NCBI RefSeq assembly: GCF_900110885.1 | Contig: NZ_FOFJ01000002.1 | Location: 62,001 to 126,000, forward strand | Direction: 5' to 3' | DNA: 64,000 bases | Origin: Azotobacter beijerinckii | GTDB lineage: Bacteria > Pseudomonadota > Gammaproteobacteria > Pseudomonadales > Pseudomonadaceae | Part shown: positions 26,091-35,593 of the stretch, one piece after another | Layout: each line of letters begins with the position of its first letter | Numbering within the stretch: position 1 is the stretch's first letter | Made by a program: the position numbers and the translations under genes | Notes under the pieces: model-generated | The model's database searches: none | What the model was told of the DNA's origin: nothing | What the model saw: the letters and a program-made list of their open reading frames with translations, nothing else

Positions 26091-27452
26091 ATGAGCAAAC
26101 GCCAGCTTGCGCTGAATGCCTTCATCCTGCCGACCGGCCATCACATCGCCGCCTGGCGGCGTACGGACGTGCCGGAGCACGCCAACCACGACTTCGGCGA
26201 CTACGTCCGCGTGGCCCTCCTGGCCGAGGCGGCCAAGTTCGATGCGGTGTTCGTCTCCGACTCGGTGGCGGTGAACGCGGCCAATAGCGGCAGCGGCCAG
26301 GAGGAACTGGCACTGACCGCCCGCGGCACCCGCCTGGAACCCTTCACCCTGCTCGCGGCGCTGGCCGCGGTGACCGAGCGCATCGGCCTGATCGCCACCG
26401 TCAGCACTACCTACAACGAGCCCTACCACCTGGCGCGCAAGTTCGCCTCGCTGGACTGGATCTCCAGGGGGCGCGCCGGCTGGAACCTGGTGACCTCCTC
26501 GGCGCCGGCCGAGGCGCTGAATTTCAACCAGAGCGAGCTGCCCGACCACGGCGAGCGCTACCGACGCGCCGAGGAGTTCCTCGACGTGGCGCAGGGTTTG
26601 TGGGACAGCTGGGAGGACGACGCCTTCGTCCGCGACAAGGCCAGCGGCCAGTTCTTCGATCCGACCAAGCTGCACGTGCTGGACCACCAGGGCGAGCACT
26701 ACCGGGTGCGCGGCCCGCTGAACGTGGCGCGCTCGCCGCAGGGCTACCCGGTGCTGGTGCAGGCCGGCTCCTCCGAGCCGGGCCGGGAAATCGCCGCGCG
26801 CAGCGCCGAGGCGATCTTCACCGCCCACCAGAGCCTGGAAAGCGCCCAGGCCTTCTACGCCGACGTGAAAGGACGCCTGGCCAAGTACGGCCGCGCGCCC
26901 GAAGAACTGAAGATCCTCCCGGGGATCTTCCCGGTGGTCGGCCGCAGCGAGGCCGAAGCCCAGGCCAAGTACCGCGAACTGCAGGAGCTGATCGACCCGC
27001 GGGTCGGCGTCAACCTGCTCAGCGCGCTGATCGGCAGCGACCTGTCCGGCTTCGATGTCGACGGTCCGCTGCCCGAGCTGGCGGCCACCAACCAGAACAA
27101 GAGCCGCCAGGCCCTGCTGCTCGAACTGGCGCACCGCGAGAACCTGACCATCCGCGAACTCTACCTGCGTATCGCCGGCGCCCGCGGCCACTGGACGGTG
27201 GTGGGCACCCCGGTGCAGATCGCCGACCAGATCCAGAGCTGGTTCGAGCAGGGCGCGGCCGACGGCTTCAACGTGCTGGCCCCCTGGCTGCCCGGCGGCC
27301 TGGAGGAGTTCATCGAACTGGTGGTGCCGGAACTGCGCCGCCGCGGGCTGTTCCGCGAGGAGTACAGCGGCAGCACCCTTCGCGAGCACCTGGGCCTGGC
27401 CCGCCCGGAAAACCGCCATGCCGCCGGGCGCGACCGGCGCGCGGCGAGCTGA
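26091..27452 (+). CDS. FMNH2-dependent monooxygenase (NtaA/SnaA/DszA, luciferase-like family)
   Basis: 453 residues, the usual size of the NtaA/DszA subfamily. N-terminal LALNAFILPTGHHIAAWR and HANHDFGDYVRVALLAEAAKFDAVF segments, then WNLVTSSAPAEALNFNQSELP and a QAGSSEPGREIAARSAEAIF FMN-site region. These enzymes use reduced FMN from a separate reductase to cleave C-S or C-N bonds, for example in dibenzothiophene sulfone or NTA breakdown. The sulfonate-binding and TauD genes alongside make a sulfone or sulfonate substrate likely. It starts a probable operon with tauD, gst and tas. Confidence 0.87.
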   Translation: MSKRQLALNAFILPTGHHIAAWRRTDVPEHANHDFGDYVRVALLAEAAKFDAVFVSDSVAVNAANSGSGQEELALTARGTRLEPFTLLAALAAVTERIGLIATVSTTYNEPYHLARKFASLDWISRGRAGWNLVTSSAPAEALNFNQSELPDHGERYRRAEEFLDVAQGLWDSWEDDAFVRDKASGQFFDPTKLHVLDHQGEHYRVRGPLNVARSPQGYPVLVQAGSSEPGREIAARSAEAIFTAHQSLESAQAFYADVKGRLAKYGRAPEELKILPGIFPVVGRSEAEAQAKYRELQELIDPRVGVNLLSALIGSDLSGFDVDGPLPELAATNQNKSRQALLLELAHRENLTIRELYLRIAGARGHWTVVGTPVQIADQIQSWFEQGAADGFNVLAPWLPGGLEEFIELVVPELRRRGLFREEYSGSTLREHLGLARPENRHAAGRDRRAAS

Positions 27453-27511
27453 TCCCCGTCCCGGCGGGCCGCCGCGGCCCGCCCCAGCGTTCATCCGCAC
27501 AAGGAGTTGCC

Positions 27512-28465
27512 ATGCCGTCCCCCGCCCGCCTGCAGCAGGCCGTGCCTCGAGCCGAGGCGCTCGTCATCACCCCGCTGTCCCTGCACATCGGCGCCCAGAT
27601 CGACGGGATCGACCTGTCGCGCCCGCTGCCCTCCGCCCAGCGCGAGGCCATCCGCGCCGCTTTGCTGCGCTGGAAGGTGCTGTTCTTCCACGACCAGCAC
27701 CTCGACCACGCCCAGCAGGTGGCGCTCGGCCGGCAGTTCGGCGAGCTGACCGTCGGCCACCCGGTGTTCGGCCATGTCGAGGGACACCCGGAGATCTATT
27801 CGGTCGGCCGCGACCGCTTCAAGGCGCGCTTCACCGACGAGCGCCTGGTGCGCCCGTGGAGCGGCTGGCACACCGACGTGAGCGCGGCGGTCAACCCGCC
27901 GGCGGCGGCGATCCTGCGCGGCGTGGACATCCCGCCCTATGGCGGCGACACCCAGTGGACCGACCTGGTGGCCGCCTACAACGGCCTGTCGCCGACCCTG
28001 CAGGCCTTCGTCGACGGCCTGCGCGGCGAGCACCGCTTCACCCCGCCGGAGGGCGCCGAGGCGCGGCCGGGTTTCAGCGAACCGCTGGCGGCCCGCCCGC
28101 TGATCAGCGAACACCCGCTGGTGCGGGTGCACCCGGAAACCGGCGAGAAGGCGCTGTTCGTCAGCCCGAGCTTCCTCAAGCGCATCGTCGGCCTCAGCCC
28201 GCGCGAGAGCGAGCAGTTGCTGGAACTGCTCTTCGAGCAGGCGATCCGCCCCGAATACACCGTGCGCTTCAAGTGGCGGCCCGGCTCGCTGGCCTTCTGG
28301 GACAACCGGGTCACCGCCCACCAGCCGCCGACGGACATCCACGCCACCGACCTCGCCCGCCAGCTGTACCGCATCACCCTGGTCGGCGAGATCCCCGTCG
28401 GCCCGGACGGCCGCCCCTCCCGCGTTATCGCCGGCGAGCCGGTGCTGGCCCATCCGGCCGCCTGA
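27512..28465 (+). CDS. TauD/TfdA-family alpha-ketoglutarate-dependent dioxygenase 1
   Basis: 317 residues. Fe(II) ligands His-Asp in WSGWHTDVSA and the distal His in WDNRVTAHQPPTD, with a 2-oxoglutarate-binding Arg in the following RQLYRITLVGE. The ISEHPLVRVHPETGEKALF stretch is typical of TauD and AtsK. The reaction expected is hydroxylation next to a sulfonate or sulfate group, releasing sulfite or sulfate. AAGGAG lies 6-7 bases before ATG 27512. It is 59 bp downstream of the monooxygenase gene and probably co-transcribed. Confidence 0.87.
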   Translation: MPSPARLQQAVPRAEALVITPLSLHIGAQIDGIDLSRPLPSAQREAIRAALLRWKVLFFHDQHLDHAQQVALGRQFGELTVGHPVFGHVEGHPEIYSVGRDRFKARFTDERLVRPWSGWHTDVSAAVNPPAAAILRGVDIPPYGGDTQWTDLVAAYNGLSPTLQAFVDGLRGEHRFTPPEGAEARPGFSEPLAARPLISEHPLVRVHPETGEKALFVSPSFLKRIVGLSPRESEQLLELLFEQAIRPEYTVRFKWRPGSLAFWDNRVTAHQPPTDIHATDLARQLYRITLVGEIPVGPDGRPSRVIAGEPVLAHPAA

Positions 28466-28525
28466 TCCCTTCCATCCATCCAACGGGGGCGTGACCACGC
28501 CGTCGCCCCCGCCACGAGGTATCGC

Positions 28526-29146
28526 ATGACCGTCCTGTACATCGCCTCCGGCGCCTGCTCCCTGGCCGCCCACAGCCTGGTCCACGAACTCGACCTGCCG
28601 ATCCGCATCGAATCGGTGGCCCTGCGCACCCCCGACTCGCCGATCCACGCCGTCAACCCGCTGGGCCGGGTGCCGGCGCTGCAGCTCGACGACGGCACGG
28701 TGCTCACCGAGAACAGCGCGCTGCTGCCCTACCTGGCCGACCTCAGGCCGGAAGCCGGGCTGTTCGCCCCGGCCGGAAGCTGGGAGCGCACGCAGATCCA
28801 GAGCTGGATCGGCTACCTGACCTCCGAGGTGCATGTCGGCGGCTTCCGCCCGCTGAACCGTCCGGAGCGCTACTCGGCCGACGAAGGCGCCCATCCGGGC
28901 ATCCGCGCCCAGGCCGCCGAACAGCTGCACCAGGCGCTGGCGCACATCGAGCGTCACCTGAACGGGCGGCAGTGGCTGGTGGACGAGCGCTACAGCATCG
29001 CCGACGCCTATCTCGGGGTGTTCGCCGGCTGGCTGCCGCGCCTCGGCGAGCGCTTCGCCGACCTGGCGCAGATCGCCCGCGTCGGCGCGGCCTTCCGCGC
29101 CCGCCCGGCGGTCCAGAAGGCTCTGGCCGCCGAAGGGCTGCTGTAG
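28526..29146 (+). CDS. Glutathione S-transferase family protein
   Basis: 206 residues. An N-terminal thioredoxin-like domain (VLYIASGACSLAAHSLVHEL, then NPLGRVPALQLDDGTVLTEN with the cis-Pro and the glutathione-binding E/N) is followed by a helical C-terminal domain (WLVDERYSIADAYLGVFAGW). The SGACSLA start resembles the beta-class GstA family, where a Cys and a Ser near residue 10 contact glutathione. It may detoxify products of the neighbouring oxygenases. Its place in the organosulfur operon is suggestive only. Confidence 0.87.
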   Translation: MTVLYIASGACSLAAHSLVHELDLPIRIESVALRTPDSPIHAVNPLGRVPALQLDDGTVLTENSALLPYLADLRPEAGLFAPAGSWERTQIQSWIGYLTSEVHVGGFRPLNRPERYSADEGAHPGIRAQAAEQLHQALAHIERHLNGRQWLVDERYSIADAYLGVFAGWLPRLGERFADLAQIARVGAAFRARPAVQKALAAEGLL

Positions 29147-29226
29147 GTCCGGCGCCCGCCGATCCGCGGCGGGCCGCCACATGGGGTACTCTGCCCTTCC
29201 ACCCACCTCGGCAAAGGAAATCCGCA

Positions 29227-30267
29227 ATGATCTACCGCCCACTCGGCAGGACCGATCTCCAGGTCAGCGCGCTGGCGCTCGGCAGCATGACCTGGGGCGA
29301 ACAGAACAGCGAAGCCGAAGGCTTCGAGCAGATCCGCCGCGCCCAGGCAGCCGGGATCAACTTCATCGACACCGCCGAGATGTACCCGGTGCCGCCGAAG
29401 GCGGAAACCGCCGGCGCCACCGAGACCATCATCGGCCACTACTTCAGGCGCCACGGCGGGCGCGGCGACTGGATCGTCGCCACCAAGGCGGCACCGCCGG
29501 GCAACGGCATCACCCACATCCGCGGCGGCCGCAACCATTTCGACCGCGCCAACCTGACCGCCGCGGTGGACGCCAGCCTCGCGCGCCTGCAGACCGACTA
29601 CATCGACCTCTACCAGCTGCACTGGCCGGACCGGCAGACCAACTTCTTCGGCCAGCTCGGCTACCGGCACGACCCGGACGCCCATATCACGCCGATCGAG
29701 GAAACCCTGGAGGCCCTCGACGGCCTGGTGAAGAGCGGCAAGATCCGCCATATCGGCCTCTCCAACGAGACGCCGTGGGGCGTGCAGCGCTTCCTGCACC
29801 TGGCGGAAACCCACGGTTGGTCGCGGGCGGTGTCGATCCAGAACCCCTACAACCTGCTCAACCGCAGCTTCGAGGTAGGCCTGGCGGAAATCGCCATCCG
29901 CGAACAGGTCGGCCTGCTCGCCTACTCGCCGCTGGCTTTCGGCCTGCTCTCCGGCAAGTACGAGAACGGCGCCCAGCCGCCGAAGGCGCGGCTGACCCTG
30001 TTCGAGCGCTTCCAGCGCTACAACAGCCCGCAGGCGCGCCGCGCCGCCAGCGCCTACGTCGCCCTGGCCCGCGAGCACGGCGTCGATCCGGCGCAACTGG
30101 CCCTGGCCTACGTCACCAGCCGGCCGTTCGTCACCAGCAACATCATCGGCGCCACCAGCCTGGAACAGCTGGAGAGCAATATCGCCAGCCTCGACCTGAA
30201 GCTGGGCGACGAGTTGCTCGCCGGTATCGAGCGCATCCATACCGAGCAGCCCAACCCGGCGCCTTGA
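29227..30267 (+). CDS. tas: Aldo/keto reductase, Tas type
   Basis: 346 residues, equal to E. coli Tas. AKR barrel with the catalytic tetrad region FIDTAEMYPVPPKAETAG (Asp, Tyr), WIVATKAAPPGNG (Lys) and DYIDLYQLHWPDR (His). The NADP-binding end is SNIIGATSLEQLESNI. The physiological substrate of Tas is not settled; it reduces aldehydes with NADPH. It is 80 bp after the gst gene and may close the operon, before a REP-like hairpin. Confidence 0.9.
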   Translation: MIYRPLGRTDLQVSALALGSMTWGEQNSEAEGFEQIRRAQAAGINFIDTAEMYPVPPKAETAGATETIIGHYFRRHGGRGDWIVATKAAPPGNGITHIRGGRNHFDRANLTAAVDASLARLQTDYIDLYQLHWPDRQTNFFGQLGYRHDPDAHITPIEETLEALDGLVKSGKIRHIGLSNETPWGVQRFLHLAETHGWSRAVSIQNPYNLLNRSFEVGLAEIAIREQVGLLAYSPLAFGLLSGKYENGAQPPKARLTLFERFQRYNSPQARRAASAYVALAREHGVDPAQLALAYVTSRPFVTSNIIGATSLEQLESNIASLDLKLGDELLAGIERIHTEQPNPAP

Positions 30268-30281
30268 AAGCCGCCGCTTTC

Positions 30282-30343
30282 GTAGGGTGGACAACGCCGC
30301 AGGCTTGTCCACCATGGTGGATGGCCTCGGCCATCCACCCTAC
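30282..30343. repeat. REP-like hairpin (GTAGGGTGG family)
   Basis: Imperfect inverted repeat beginning GTAGGGTGGACAA and ending CCATCCACCCTAC, with inner complementary segments (CTTGTCCACCATGG, GGATGG...CCATCC). It lies between the convergent ends of tas and the sigma-54 activator gene and may end both transcripts. The outer arms resemble those of the element at 37941. Confidence 0.72.
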
Positions 30344-30361
30344 TGCTGCCCCGAGAACACC

Positions 30362-31444
<1,083 letters not shown>

Positions 31445-31675
31445 GGACGGCCTCGCGGACAGATATTCGGTGCGGCAGGACTCTAGCGGCCAATGCTTAT
31501 GTTTAAAAATAATCAAATCGGATTTGTATATTCCATTTAATCGATATATGCCCTTGCCGGAGCACAGCCGGCAACTGCGGGATAATCGCCAGCGGGCTGC
31601 GCAAGCTGCGCGAAATCCAACAGTTCCGCAGCCATGAGGCGGCCAAAAGCCGCGAAATCACTGACTCACCGGCAA

Positions 31676-31691
31676 TGGCATGCTTTCTGCT
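31676..31691 (+). promoter_or_regulatory. Sigma-54 (-24/-12) promoter for the second tauD-like gene
   Basis: TGGCATGCTTTCTGCT matches TGGCAYR-N4-TTGCW with one mismatch (C for the first T of the -12 element). It lies 125 bp before ATG 31817 in a 372-bp intergenic region. That region also contains an A/T-rich patch at 31496-31555, where a DNA-bending protein could act. Confidence 0.7.
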
Positions 31692-31816
31692 CCTGCCCTG
31701 GGGACGAATGCGCGGCCCCCTGCTCGCCGAGCGGCCTGCCGCCGGCCGCAGCGCCGCGCAGGCTCAATCCCATCGCCTGCGGCAAGGAGTCGCAGTAGTC
31801 CCACAGGAGAAACGAC

Positions 31817-32731
31817 ATGCCCCTGGATATCCGCCCCGTCACCGGCCGCATCGGCGCCATCGTCAGCGGCGTGCGCCTGACCGATCTGTCCGATGCGCAG
31901 TTCGCCGAGCTGCAACAGGCCCTGCTCAGGCACAAGGCGCTGTTCCTGCGCGACCAGCACCTCAGCGACGCCGAGCAGGAAGCCTTCGGCCGCCGCTTCG
32001 GCGATCTGGTGGTCCATCCGACCGTGCATACCGCGGAAAACACCGCCGGTATTTTCGACGTGGACTCCGAGCGCTCGCGAGCCAATTCCTGGCATACCGA
32101 CATCACGTTCGTCGCCGACTATCCGAAGGTCACCATCCTGCGCGGCGAGGTGATTCCCGAGGCCGGCGGCGACACCGTGTTCGCCAACACCGTCAGCGCC
32201 TACCAGGATCTGCCGGAGCCGCTGCGCGTGCTGGCCGACAGCCTGTGGACCCTGCACACCAACGTCTACGATTACGCCGCGCCCAAGCAGATCGAGGCGG
32301 TCGCCAACAAGCGTTTTCGCGAAGAGTTCACCGCCACCCGCTACGAGACCGAGCACCCGCTGGTCCGCGTGCACCCGGAAACCGGCGAGAAGGCGCTGGT
32401 GCTCGGCCATTTCGTGCAGAAGATCCTCGGCCTCAACTCCCGCGATTCGCACGCGCTGCTGGAGATTTTCCAGGCGCACATCGTCAGGCTGGAGAACACC
32501 GTGCGCTGGCGCTGGAGCAAGGGCGACGTGGCGCTGTGGGACAACCGCGCCACCCAGCACATCGCCGTCGACGACTACGGCAGCGCCCGGCGCATCGTGC
32601 GCCGCACCACGGTGCTCGGGGAGATTCCGGTGTCGGTCGGCGGCGAAACCAGCCGGGCCATCAAGCCCAGCCCGGAGACCCGCATCCCGCGCAGCGAAGC
32701 GGACAAGCTGGCGCTGAAGAAGGCCGGCTGA
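31817..32731 (+). CDS. TauD/TfdA-family alpha-ketoglutarate-dependent dioxygenase 2
   Basis: 304 residues. Fe(II) ligands in NSWHTDITFV and the distal His in TQHIAVDDYG, with the Arg-rich RRIVRRTTVLGE that binds 2-oxoglutarate. It shares the EHPLVRVHPETGEKAL segment with the dioxygenase at 27512 but differs elsewhere (VHPTVHTAENTAGIFDVDSE), so the two are paralogues with probably different substrates. Alkylsulfatase AtsK or sulfonate dioxygenase are the closest functional ideas. It has its own sigma-54 promoter and a ribosome site (CACAGGAG). Confidence 0.87.
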   Translation: MPLDIRPVTGRIGAIVSGVRLTDLSDAQFAELQQALLRHKALFLRDQHLSDAEQEAFGRRFGDLVVHPTVHTAENTAGIFDVDSERSRANSWHTDITFVADYPKVTILRGEVIPEAGGDTVFANTVSAYQDLPEPLRVLADSLWTLHTNVYDYAAPKQIEAVANKRFREEFTATRYETEHPLVRVHPETGEKALVLGHFVQKILGLNSRDSHALLEIFQAHIVRLENTVRWRWSKGDVALWDNRATQHIAVDDYGSARRIVRRTTVLGEIPVSVGGETSRAIKPSPETRIPRSEADKLALKKAG

Positions 32732-32882
32732 AACCTTCGGCGGCCCGCGCGGTCGCCGCTGCTGCCTGCGCATTCCCCGCGAGGATCGCCCCTCGTCGGA
32801 TCGCCGAACCCGTGCCCACGGCCCTCGCGGCAGTGGCAGGGCGCGGCGACAAGAGGCAAGCTAGTCACCATACGCAGGGCTA

Positions 32883-33043
32883 AGTGGCCTGTGCGGTTGA
32901 TTGGTTAACTCAAGTTCGGATGACCGAGGTTCCGAGACAAGGCGCCGCGACGAGTCATAGCAGGGCTATGGCGAGGAGTGGCAACGCCGTATCGGGACTT
33001 CGGGCGCTGAAATTGACTAATCGAATCAACCAAACAGGCCACT
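32883..33043. repeat. 161-bp MITE-like palindromic element
   Basis: The left end AGTGGCCTGTGCGGTTGATT and the reverse complement of the right end (AGTGGCCTGTTTGGTTGATT) match at 18 of 20 positions, with TTA..TCAA following in both. The interior also folds: GACCGAGGTTCCGAGAC pairs loosely with GTATCGGGACTTC, and TCATAGCAGGGCTATGG is self-complementary. There is no open frame of interest. It occupies most of the 363-bp gap between the dioxygenase gene and the adenine deaminase gene. Confidence 0.78.
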
Positions 33044-33076
33044 CGAGAACCGCCGCCCTGCCCAGCCTGCCCCTGA

Positions 33077-34042
<966 letters not shown>

Positions 34043-34079
34043 ATTGGTTACAGGCCTTTCCCACCGGCGGCGCGGTCAT

Positions 34080-34113
34080 GGTGGAAAATCGCTGCGCGAG
34101 TTTTTCACCCTAC
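34080..34113. repeat. Degenerate hairpin repeat upstream of xdhA
   Basis: GGTGGAAAATCGCTGCGCGA followed by a TTTTTCACCCTAC end. The core GTGGAAAA-CGCTGCGCG-TTTTCACC also appears, inverted and better conserved, at 40292-40315, so both belong to one small dispersed repeat family. Confidence 0.5.
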
Positions 34114-34144
34114 GCGCGGCACCGTCGAATCTCCGGAGGATGCA

Positions 34145-35593
34145 GTGATCCAGTTTCTCCTCAACCGCGAACTGCGCAGCGAGCGCACCCTCGACCCGAA
34201 CCTCACGGTGCTCCGCTACCTGCGCGAGCACCGGCACAAGACCGGCACCAAGGAAGGCTGCGCCTCCGGCGACTGCGGCGCCTGCACCGTGGTGATCGGC
34301 GAACTGGTCGGCGAGGCGGGACGGGAGCACCTGCGCTACCGCAGCCTCAACGCCTGCCTGACCTTCGTCGCCGCCCTGCACGGCAAGCAGTTGCTCACGG
34401 TGGAAGACCTCAGGCACGACGGCCAGTTGCACGCCGTGCAGCAGGCGATGGTCGACCAGCACGCCTCGCAGTGCGGTTTCTGCACGCCCGGCGTGGTCAT
34501 GTCGCTGTTCGCCCTGCAGAAAAACGCCGACAGTCCCGACCGGGAGCAGGCCTGCGCCGCCCTGGCCGGCAACCTCTGCCGCTGCACCGGCTACCGGCCG
34601 ATCCTCGCCGCCGCCGAGCAGGCCTGCAGCGTTACGGAGCCGGACCAGTTCGACGCCGCCGAGGCCGAGATCGTCGCCGCGCTCAAGGCCATCGCCCAAG
34701 GCAGCACCGAACTGGCCGACGGCGACAAACGCTGCCTGCTGCCGAGCAGCGTCGCCGAGCTGGCCACGCTGTACGCGGCCCACCCCGAGGCGCGGCTGTT
34801 CGCCGGCGGCACCGATCTCGCCCTGGAGGTGACCCAGCAGCACCGCGCCCTGCCGCTGACCATCCACCTCGGCCGGGTCGAGGAGCTCAAGCGGGTGACG
34901 GTGGGCAGCGACACCCTCGAGATCGGCGCCGCCACGCCGCTGACCGACTGCCATGCGGCGCTGGCCGCCGAGTATCCGGACTTCGGCGCGCTGCTCGCGC
35001 GCTTCGCCTCCCTGCAGATCCGCAACCAGGGTACCCTGGGCGGCAACATCGGCAACGCCTCGCCGATCGGCGACGCACCGCCGCTGTTGATCGCCCTCGG
35101 CGCGCGCCTGCTGCTGCGCCAGGGCGAGGCCAGCCGCACGCTGGCGCTGGAGGACTTCTTCCTCGACTACAAGGCCACCGCCCTGCAGCCGGGCGAGTTC
35201 ATCGAGAAGATCCTCGTGCCGCGCGCCCGTCCCGGCCAGGCGTTTCGCGCCTACAAGCTGTCCAAGCGCCTGGACGACGACATCTCGGCGGTCTGCGCCG
35301 CCTTCAACCTCACGCTCGAGGACGGCCGGGTGCGCGAGGCGCGCATCGCCTTCGGCGGCATGGCGGCGATCCCCAAACGCGCCGCGGCCTGCGAGCAGGC
35401 ACTGGTCGGCCAGCCGTTCGATGCCGCCGCCGTCGAGCGCGCCTGCGCGGCGCTGGCCGGCGACTTCGCGCCGCTCAGCGATTTCCGCGCCAGCCGCGAA
35501 TACCGCCTGCTCGCCGCGCAGAACCTGTTGCGCAAGGCCTTCCTCGAACTGCACACGCCGGCACTGCCGACCCGGGTGACCGATCATGTCTGA
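34145..35593 (+). CDS. xdhA: Xanthine dehydrogenase small subunit (FeS/FAD)
   Basis: 482 residues starting at GTG 34145, with GGAGGA just upstream. The N-terminal plant-type [2Fe-2S] domain has GCASGDCGACTVV and NACLTF. The helical second [2Fe-2S] domain has QCGFCTPGVVMS and NLCRCTGYRP. The FAD-binding CO-dehydrogenase-type domain has LFAGGTDLALEV and LGGNIGNASPIGD. It passes electrons from the molybdenum subunit to NAD. The last 8 bp overlap xdhB. Confidence 0.95.
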   Translation: MIQFLLNRELRSERTLDPNLTVLRYLREHRHKTGTKEGCASGDCGACTVVIGELVGEAGREHLRYRSLNACLTFVAALHGKQLLTVEDLRHDGQLHAVQQAMVDQHASQCGFCTPGVVMSLFALQKNADSPDREQACAALAGNLCRCTGYRPILAAAEQACSVTEPDQFDAAEAEIVAALKAIAQGSTELADGDKRCLLPSSVAELATLYAAHPEARLFAGGTDLALEVTQQHRALPLTIHLGRVEELKRVTVGSDTLEIGAATPLTDCHAALAAEYPDFGALLARFASLQIRNQGTLGGNIGNASPIGDAPPLLIALGARLLLRQGEASRTLALEDFFLDYKATALQPGEFIEKILVPRARPGQAFRAYKLSKRLDDDISAVCAAFNLTLEDGRVREARIAFGGMAAIPKRAAACEQALVGQPFDAAAVERACAALAGDFAPLSDFRASREYRLLAAQNLLRKAFLELHTPALPTRVTDHV

